Below are positions 59,280-64,000 of a DNA stretch of 64,000 bases, in pieces; position 1 is the first letter of the stretch, and each line of letters opens with the position of its first letter. The DNA lies in contig NZ_BOMW01000045.1 of the NCBI RefSeq assembly GCF_016862395.1, positions 45,211-109,210 on the forward strand, given 5' to 3'. The notes under the pieces were generated by a model. It had not been told where the DNA came from. It worked only from the letters and a program-made list of their open reading frames with translations, and made no database searches. Position numbers and translations under genes: made by a program. The stretch is from Actinoplanes siamensis. Lineage in GTDB: Bacteria; Actinomycetota; Actinomycetes; Mycobacteriales; Micromonosporaceae.

Positions 59280-59314
59280 GATGACCGGACAGCCGATCAA
59301 GCCGGCCGGTCATC
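59280..59314 (-). terminator. Hairpin terminator of the NmrA-like gene
   Basis: GATGACCGG (59280-59288) and its exact inverse (59306-59314), 21 bases downstream of the minus-strand stop at 59336. Confidence 0.6.
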
Positions 59315-59335
59315 AGTCGGTGGATGGTTCGACCA

Positions 59336-60172
59336 TCAGCGAAAAGCGTCGATGTTGCGCCTGGCCCACTCGGCGAAGGTTCGGGGCGGTCGGCCCAGCA
59401 CCTCGGTCACGTCGGGGCTAGTCAGCTGCTCGCGTCCGGTCGGCGCGCCGAGGATCGCCAGTGTTCCTTCGACCACCGGCGGCGGCATGAACGCCAGCAT
59501 CTGTCGGCGGGCCTCGGCTGGCGATTGCTCGACGAAATGGATGGGCTCGCCGAGTGCGGCGGCGAGATCCGCAGCCCGTTGGCGTGGCGTGCTCAGCGCC
59601 GGGCCGGTCAGCTCATACGTGCGACCGTCGTGGCCGCCTCGGAGGGCCATCGCGGCCACCTCGGCGATGTCGTCGGGGTCGACCACCGGTAGGCCGACGT
59701 CGCCGAAGGGTGCGGCCACCGTCCGGTCGGACCGAACCGAGTCGGCCCAGGCGAAGGCATTGGAAGCGAAACCGCCGGGGCGCAGGATCGTCCAGCCGAG
59801 GCTCGACCGGCGTACCTGGTCCTCGATGGCGTGCAGCGGGGCGTGCGACGCCGCCCCCGGTCGGGTGCCGACGGCTTGTGAGGATTGCAGCACGATCCGC
59901 TTCACCCCGGCCGCGGCGGCCGCGTTGAGGATCTCGGGACCGTCAAGGTTCGCGCCCGCGCCTTCTACCAAGAGGAACATGGCGTCGGCACCGGCGAGGG
60001 CTCGACGCAGGCTCTCCGGCTCCTCGAGGTCTGCGCGGTGGTAGCGAACTCCGTCCGGTACTGCGACCGGGCGTCGTCCACGCGACACCGCCGTAACCGC
60101 GGCACCCGACCTGGCAAGGATCGACACCAGCGTCCGGCCGACGTTCCCGGTGGCTCCTGTCACGACAAACAT
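59336..60172 (-). CDS. NmrA-like NAD(P)-binding oxidoreductase
   Basis: The 278-residue atypical short-chain dehydrogenase-like protein begins with the dinucleotide loop VVTGATGNVGRTLVSILARSG (residues 3-23), followed by YHRADLEEPESLRRALAGADAMFLL, VKRIVLQSSQAVG and WTILRPGGFASNAF. Such proteins act as NAD(P)H:quinone reductases or redox sensors. ATG at 60172 with GGGAG upstream. It is divergent from an HxlR-type regulator, the usual pairing for redox- or electrophile-responsive genes. Confidence 0.9.
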   Translation of the reverse strand: MFVVTGATGNVGRTLVSILARSGAAVTAVSRGRRPVAVPDGVRYHRADLEEPESLRRALAGADAMFLLVEGAGANLDGPEILNAAAAAGVKRIVLQSSQAVGTRPGAASHAPLHAIEDQVRRSSLGWTILRPGGFASNAFAWADSVRSDRTVAAPFGDVGLPVVDPDDIAEVAAMALRGGHDGRTYELTGPALSTPRQRAADLAAALGEPIHFVEQSPAEARRQMLAFMPPPVVEGTLAILGAPTGREQLTSPDVTEVLGRPPRTFAEWARRNIDAFR

Positions 60173-60237
60173 GTCTCGTCTCCCGTTCAACCGCGTCGCT
60201 CGCGCGGTCGAAGGAGACGCTAGTAGCACTCGTATAG

Positions 60238-60247
60238 TAGGTACCTA
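60238..60247. promoter_or_regulatory. TAGGTACCTA palindrome, likely HxlR operator
   Basis: A 10-bp perfect palindrome with a central GTAC, 33 bases before the HxlR start and 66 bases before the NmrA-like start. HxlR sites usually have a GTAC core. The surrounding sequence is AT-rich (TATAGTAG, GATAGTAATG), fitting promoter elements. Confidence 0.5.
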
Positions 60248-60279
60248 GTGGATAGTAATGGCTTTGTGGCGGAGGGCAC

Positions 60280-60639
60280 ATGAAACGATCAGCGGATCCC
60301 GAGATCGCGTGCCCGGTCGCGCCGGTCGTCGATATCGTGTTCAGCCGGTGGACGACCCCGGTCCTGTGGGCTTTGCACGAGTACGGTCGGCAGCGATTCG
60401 TTGAGTTGGAGCGCCGACTGACCAGCATCACCCCGAAGGTCCTCACGCAGCGGCTGCGCCAGCTGGAACGCGACGGGCTCGTTGCGCGTACCTACTACGC
60501 CGAAGTGCCGCCCCGGGTCGAGTACGAGATCACCGAGCTGGGCGCCAGCCTCGGTCCGCTCTTCGCTCACCTGGCCACCTGGGCCGACGCCCACCTGGCG
60601 GCGGTGGAGCAGGCACGGAGCGCCTACGACACCAGATGA
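60280..60639 (+). CDS. HxlR-family transcriptional regulator
   Basis: The 119-residue winged-helix regulator has the HxlR signature: CPVAPVVDIVFSRWTTPVLWAL with N-terminal C11, often the redox- or aldehyde-sensing Cys, then RRLTSITPKVLTQRLRQLERDGLVAR and VEYEITELGASLGPL. GGAGGG precedes the ATG. It likely controls the divergent NmrA-like gene from the TAGGTACCTA palindrome. Confidence 0.93.
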   Translation: MKRSADPEIACPVAPVVDIVFSRWTTPVLWALHEYGRQRFVELERRLTSITPKVLTQRLRQLERDGLVARTYYAEVPPRVEYEITELGASLGPLFAHLATWADAHLAAVEQARSAYDTR

Positions 60640-60689
60640 CGAGCCTTGGCCAGGTGATCACGCGGATGCGGCGCGACGCTTCACCGCCG

Positions 60690-60985
60690 CTATCCGCAGC
60701 CGATGGCTTGGTCGCATAGCCGGGCAGTCAGGATGGCGAGGTGGGTTCCCGCGTCCACCCACGCCACGGTCACCGTCGGTGTATGCCGCGCGACCTTGTC
60801 GAGCAGCTTGATCCCGATGGCGTTGTCGGTGACGCTCGCGGCGGTGACCACGACCGCGACGATCAGGCCGAGGGCGTCCACGGCCAGGCCCCGCTTGCGG
60901 CCCGGCACCTTCTTACCAGCGTCTTTGCCGGTGGTGGCGGCCGGGACGTGGTTCGCGGCCCCGATCCCGACATGGTCGGGCCCCT
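60690..60985 (-). pseudogene. IS5-type DDE transposase fragment
   Basis: The minus strand encodes TTGKDAGKKVPGRKRGLAVD, then LGLIVAVVVTAASVTDNAIG and VTVAWVDAG, the central DDE_Tnp_1 region of IS5-family transposases. The N-terminal half, including the first catalytic Asp context, is missing, and the C-terminus ends in unrelated sequence and a stop at 60690. No terminal inverted repeats were recognised. It is an inactive relic between the HxlR gene and the phosphatase gene. Confidence 0.8.
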
Positions 60986-61037
60986 GATGTGACGGTCTCG
61001 GTAGGCGTTGGCGATGTCCGGGGATTAGCGGTGTCCG

Positions 61038-61043
61038 TACGCT
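61038..61043 (+). promoter_or_regulatory. Likely -10 element TACGCT of the PP2C phosphatase gene
   Basis: TACGCT, six bases, then the GTG at 61050; no ribosome binding site. Confidence 0.55.
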
Positions 61044-61049
61044 GCAGAG

Positions 61050-62306
61050 GTGGAAAGCAGCCAAGGGCGGATACTGGCGAATATTTTGGATGCGGCGGAG
61101 AACGCCCCGCCGGTAGACGCCGTGGAAGCGGTCACCCGGGAACTCGCCGCGGACCTGGGCGCGGTCAAGGTCTCCTTCATGATCGCCGATCTCAGCGGTC
61201 GGGCGCTGGTCCGGCTGGCCCACGTGCGAGCCGACGCCGCTGGTGAGGGTCGGCGGTCCGGTGACGAGGTAGCCACCGTGATGCCGTTCGACGGCGGTCC
61301 GGCCGAACGGGCGCTGCGTTCCCAGGCGGTGCAGGTCTTCGCGCAAGACGGCGATTGGACGGTGCTTGCGCCGGTGACTGATCGCGGTGAGGTGATCGGT
61401 CTGCTGGAGATGACCTTGCCGGACGAGCCGGTGCCTCGGGTGCTGCGGGAGATCACCCGGACCGCGCATGCGCTGGCGTTCGTAGTGATCGCCAACCGGC
61501 GGTACACCGACTTGTTCGAGTGGGGGCAGCGCACGACCTCGTTCACCCTGTCGGCGGAAATTCAGCGTCGCCTGCTGCCCGGCTCGTTCACGTGTGAGGC
61601 CAGCGCGTTCACCTTATCGGGCTGGCTGGAGCCGGCCGCCAGTATCGGCGGGGACACCTTCGACTACAGCCTGGGCCGCGACGTGCTGCATTTCAGCGTC
61701 ACCGACGCGATGGGGCACGGGGTGGCCAGCGCGCTGACCGCCACCCTCGGGGTGGGCAGTCTGCGCAACAGCCGCCGCAGCGGTGCCGGCCTGGTCGAAC
61801 AGGCCGAGCTCGCGAATACCGCCCTGGCCGAGAACGCCGTCGTGGTCGGCGGCTACGTCACCGCGATCCTCGGGTCCCTCGACCTGCGCACGGGGGTGTG
61901 CTCGCTGGTCAACGCCGGGCACGTGCCGCCGCTGCTGGTCCGGGAAGGCAACCCGCAGGAACTGCTGCTACCGGGCAATTTCCCACTGGGCATGTTTGCC
62001 GAAGGCCGCTATCGCGCCAGCGAGATCACGCTGCGGGCGGGGGACCGTCTGGTCGTGGTCACCGACGGCACACGCGAGCGTAAGGCAGCCAACCTGGACT
62101 TGTCAGCCCGGTTGCGGCAGATGACCGATCTGCATCCCCGCGAGGCCGTCCGGTCGCTGGCCGACGCCGTCCTCGAGATCGCTGGACCGGTCCTGGACGA
62201 TGATGCCACCCTGCTGATCCTGGACTGGCACGCCAGGCACAGCGAGGACAGGAATACCAGTTCTGGCGCCGATCAGGCCCGAACCAGCCCCGCACTGCCC
62301 TGGTGA
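61050..62306 (+). CDS. PP2C-type (SpoIIE/RsbU) serine phosphatase with GAF-like sensor domain
   Basis: Predicted to dephosphorylate a STAS anti-anti-sigma protein. The 418-residue product has a GAF-like N-terminal domain (about 20-155), a linker helix with AEIQRRLLPG (about 172-181), and a PP2C domain with metal Asp residues in SIGGDTFDY, VTDAMGHGVAS, VVVTDG and DDDATLLIL. A low-complexity tail follows. The GTG is set by TACGCT 6 bases upstream. STAS and RsbW-type genes follow, so the three form a partner-switching set. Confidence 0.92.
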   Translation: MESSQGRILANILDAAENAPPVDAVEAVTRELAADLGAVKVSFMIADLSGRALVRLAHVRADAAGEGRRSGDEVATVMPFDGGPAERALRSQAVQVFAQDGDWTVLAPVTDRGEVIGLLEMTLPDEPVPRVLREITRTAHALAFVVIANRRYTDLFEWGQRTTSFTLSAEIQRRLLPGSFTCEASAFTLSGWLEPAASIGGDTFDYSLGRDVLHFSVTDAMGHGVASALTATLGVGSLRNSRRSGAGLVEQAELANTALAENAVVVGGYVTAILGSLDLRTGVCSLVNAGHVPPLLVREGNPQELLLPGNFPLGMFAEGRYRASEITLRAGDRLVVVTDGTRERKAANLDLSARLRQMTDLHPREAVRSLADAVLEIAGPVLDDDATLLILDWHARHSEDRNTSSGADQARTSPALPW

Positions 62307-62317
62307 TCAGCCGCCGG

Positions 62318-62671
62318 TCACACCGTCGGCCGACGCACCTCAGCCTCCGCAGCCTCGACAGTGTCGTAGACGCCGATGGCGCGATCGACGGACGTGATGC
62401 GCAGCACATCCCGCACAACGGGCTGCGGCGTGGCGAGACGCAATTGCCCGCCGTGGTCACGCAAGATCTTGAAAACCGTCACGAGCACGCCCAGCGCGGT
62501 GGAATCCATGAAGCCCACCCCGGCTAGGTCCAGCACCACCTGACGGCCCCCGTCAGCGATCACCCGTTGCAGGCTCTCGTGCAACTGCGGAGACACCGCC
62601 ATGTCCAGATCACCGCACACCTCCACCACGGTGCAGCCCCGGCCCGGCCGGACCGCCACCAGCAGATCCAC
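62318..62671 (-). CDS. STAS-domain anti-sigma factor antagonist
   Basis: The 117-residue product is a RsbV/SpoIIAA-type protein: TVVEVCGDLDMAVSPQLHESLQRVI, then VVLDLAGVGFMDSTALGVLVTVFK with the phosphorylatable Ser in MDST (about residue 61). GTG at 62671 with GAGGAGG upstream is preferred to a longer frame from 62764. It is convergent with the phosphatase (11-base gap) and divergent from the RsbW-type gene, so it is expressed separately. Confidence 0.9.
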   Translation of the reverse strand: MDLLVAVRPGRGCTVVEVCGDLDMAVSPQLHESLQRVIADGGRQVVLDLAGVGFMDSTALGVLVTVFKILRDHGGQLRLATPQPVVRDVLRITSVDRAIGVYDTVEAAEAEVRRPTV

Positions 62672-62861
62672 ACTGACCTCCTCGCTCGATGATCCGTGGT
62701 CCACCCTATGCGGTCGGCCACCGGACCGCCGTCGGCGCCGGGCGGCATAATCGTTTGACGACACCTAGCGTGGGTACCGCATTCACGCTGGCGAAGCGCA
62801 TTCACGCGCAGGTGCGACGGCAGCCGAACGCGGCCATCGACAGGCCGAGAGGAGCAGCGGA

Positions 62862-63281
62862 GTGCACCTCACGATGAATTTGTCGCTGCCGCGGCAGCCA
62901 TCCACCGTGACCCGCGCCCGCCAGATCCTCACCACCCTGCTGAGCCTCACCGACGCCGACGAGGAAGTGCGTGGCCATCTCGCGCTACTCATCTCAGAGG
63001 CGTGCGCCAACGCCGTGACGCACTCCGAAACGGGCAGCACCATCGATGTCACCATCATCGTCGCCGACGACACCTGCCTGCTCGAGGTCGGTAACCGCGG
63101 CACGGCGCCCGACGGTGCCGGACTCAGCGCCCGCCTTCCCGATCCACTGACCGTCGGTGGACGCGGGCTGCCCTTCATCGCAGCCCTCGCCGACAGCGCC
63201 ACCTTCGTCACCGGACAATCCGGCCAGGTGGTGTTGCACATACGAAAAAGCCTGGCAGCGACGCCGGGTCCGCGAACCTGA
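62862..63281 (+). CDS. RsbW/SpoIIAB-type ATP-binding anti-sigma kinase
   Basis: The 139-residue GHKL ATPase would phosphorylate the STAS protein and hold a sigma factor or other target. Seen: VRGHLALLISEACANAVTHS with the N-box Asn (about 46-51), LLEVGNRGTAPDG (G1-like box, about 74-86), and GGRGLPFIAALADSATF. GTG at 62862 with GAGGAG upstream; ATG four codons on is an alternative. No sigma factor gene lies next to it. Similar proteins in actinobacteria often lack an adjacent sigma gene. Confidence 0.9.
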   Translation: MHLTMNLSLPRQPSTVTRARQILTTLLSLTDADEEVRGHLALLISEACANAVTHSETGSTIDVTIIVADDTCLLEVGNRGTAPDGAGLSARLPDPLTVGGRGLPFIAALADSATFVTGQSGQVVLHIRKSLAATPGPRT

Positions 63282-63751
63282 CACGACATCGTTCCAGCCA
63301 CCGACCACCACCAAGCCTCACCGGCCATCCAACCGACTCGAATTGACGTCCCGCGAAGATATCCGGCCCTGACCCTTGCCAACCTCGAGACGTCGCGTGC
63401 GGCATACAAACCTGGGCAGCAAGATGCACTCGCCTCGGCAGAAGCGGATACGCGATCAAGGTGGTGGCGCTTGCCGACCAGCTACACAGCGTCACGGTAA
63501 GTTTGAACTCGATCATGACGGTGAGGCGACGTCAGACCGTCACAACCCTCGTCGCCTCAGCCGAGGGTGAGGCCAGGTCCAACCGGGCGGATTCAAGCGG
63601 TGGTCGCAACACCGCTGGTGAACGACTACAACCGCGAGCCTAGCGAGTACGGTCACAGCGCCATCAACGACGGGTCGATCGCGTCCCGCCGGGCGCGCGG
63701 ATCGCGGCATGAGCGCGTGTCGAGGACTCAGCGGTGTTCCAGAATGTGACC
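63282..63751. other. Intergenic region, possible insertion-sequence end
   Basis: 470 bases with no gene I can support; base composition is less biased than coding DNA. The stretch 63589-63613 (AAGCGGTGGTCGCAACACC within it) resembles ends of IS30-type elements as I recall them, with no transposase nearby. Confidence 0.3.
63740..63745 (+). promoter_or_regulatory. Possible -10 element CAGAAT of the terminal GNAT gene
   Basis: CAGAAT, six bases (GTGACC), then the ATG at 63752; a weak match, but the same spacing as at other genes here. Confidence 0.3.
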
Positions 63752-64000
63752 ATGACCTACGACGTCCCTCCCCTTGGGGACCTTCTGATCCGCCGCTATG
63801 AGGCCACTGACGCCGGCGATACGTGGCAGGTCTTCCGCGCAGCTGTCCACGGCACGGCCAGCCGCGACTACACCCCTGAGCAGATTCAGGCATGGGCACC
63901 TGCCACCGTCGATGAGTCCCGCTGGCAAGAACGTCGCTCGGCGGCGCGCACCTACGTCGCCTGCTTGAACGGAGCGGTCGTGGGCTTCAGCGATTTCCCC
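63752..64000 (+). CDS. GNAT-family N-acetyltransferase, N-terminal part, cut by the window edge
   Basis: An open frame of 83 residues runs to the last base without a stop. LLIRRYEATDAGDTWQVFRAAV is the typical GNAT opening, followed by DYTPEQIQAWAP and ERRSAARTYVACLNGAVVGF, the strand pair that precedes motif A. The acetyl-CoA loop lies beyond the window. ATG at 63752 is chosen; a GTG two codons earlier is possible. Confidence 0.75.
   Translation, partial: MTYDVPPLGDLLIRRYEATDAGDTWQVFRAAVHGTASRDYTPEQIQAWAPATVDESRWQERRSAARTYVACLNGAVVGFSDFP

Noticed and set aside
63540..63899. Minus-strand 119-codon frame near the right edge
   Set aside because: Antisense to the GNAT gene in part and without motifs.

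Overview
The window is very GC-rich, gene-dense DNA with strong third-position GC bias, many GTG starts and short overlaps between genes. It holds an actinobacterial gene set: WhiB, a DUF3499 protein, coenzyme F420 biosynthesis genes, a TIGR03089 protein, many one- and two-component regulators and an actinobacterial contractile injection system. This fits a Micromonosporaceae-like actinomycete (Actinoplanes or a relative); the genus is inferred, not proven. No rRNA, tRNA or CRISPR array was seen. Both window edges cut a GNAT acetyltransferase gene.

Layout. 0-17 kb is housekeeping: a secreted polysaccharide deacetylase, then DUF3499, metallopeptidase-like protein and WhiB2, in the same neighbourhood as the mycobacterial Rv3258c-Rv3268 region. 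Next come fbiC, fbiA, fbiB and a NUDIX gene (F420), a GDP-mannose pyrophosphorylase, a GT4 glycosyltransferase, TIGR03089, acetoacetyl-CoA synthetase and an acyl-CoA thioesterase. 17-24.5 kb holds two secreted GH30 glycosidases with a LacI regulator, a DUF1023 hydrolase and a SpoU/TrmH methyltransferase.

24.8-53 kb is the most interesting part. An FxsB-like radical SAM/SPASM enzyme is followed by a small DUF4157 (eCIS-core) protein, an XRE/NB-ARC/TPR regulator, two LuxR-type regulators and a BTAD-type regulator. An almost complete extracellular-type contractile injection system (eCIS) then runs on the minus strand from 50.8 to 31.0 kb. Its order is: secreted PD40/DUF11 protein, Cis16, AAA ATPase, sheath, tube, tail assembly protein, DUF6760, a 1163-residue Pro/Ser/Ala-rich repeat protein, second tube, LysM, VgrG, PAAR, gp25, baseplate J, tail protein I and a CisA-like zinc-ribbon membrane protein. 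A LuxR regulator precedes it and a COG1470-like membrane protein is divergent from it. No tail fibre or conventional tape measure was found, which fits the cytoplasmic CIS type known from Streptomyces.

53-64 kb is accessory: an oxidoreductase remnant, an old-yellow-enzyme gene divergent from its likely TetR repressor with a clear operator, a Tat-exported hydrolase divergent from a two-component system, an NmrA/HxlR pair, a dead IS5-type transposase fragment, and a partner-switching set (PP2C phosphatase, STAS antagonist, RsbW-type kinase) without a sigma factor. At ten genes a TANNNT-like hexamer lies 6-7 bases before the start codon, which suggests leaderless transcripts.
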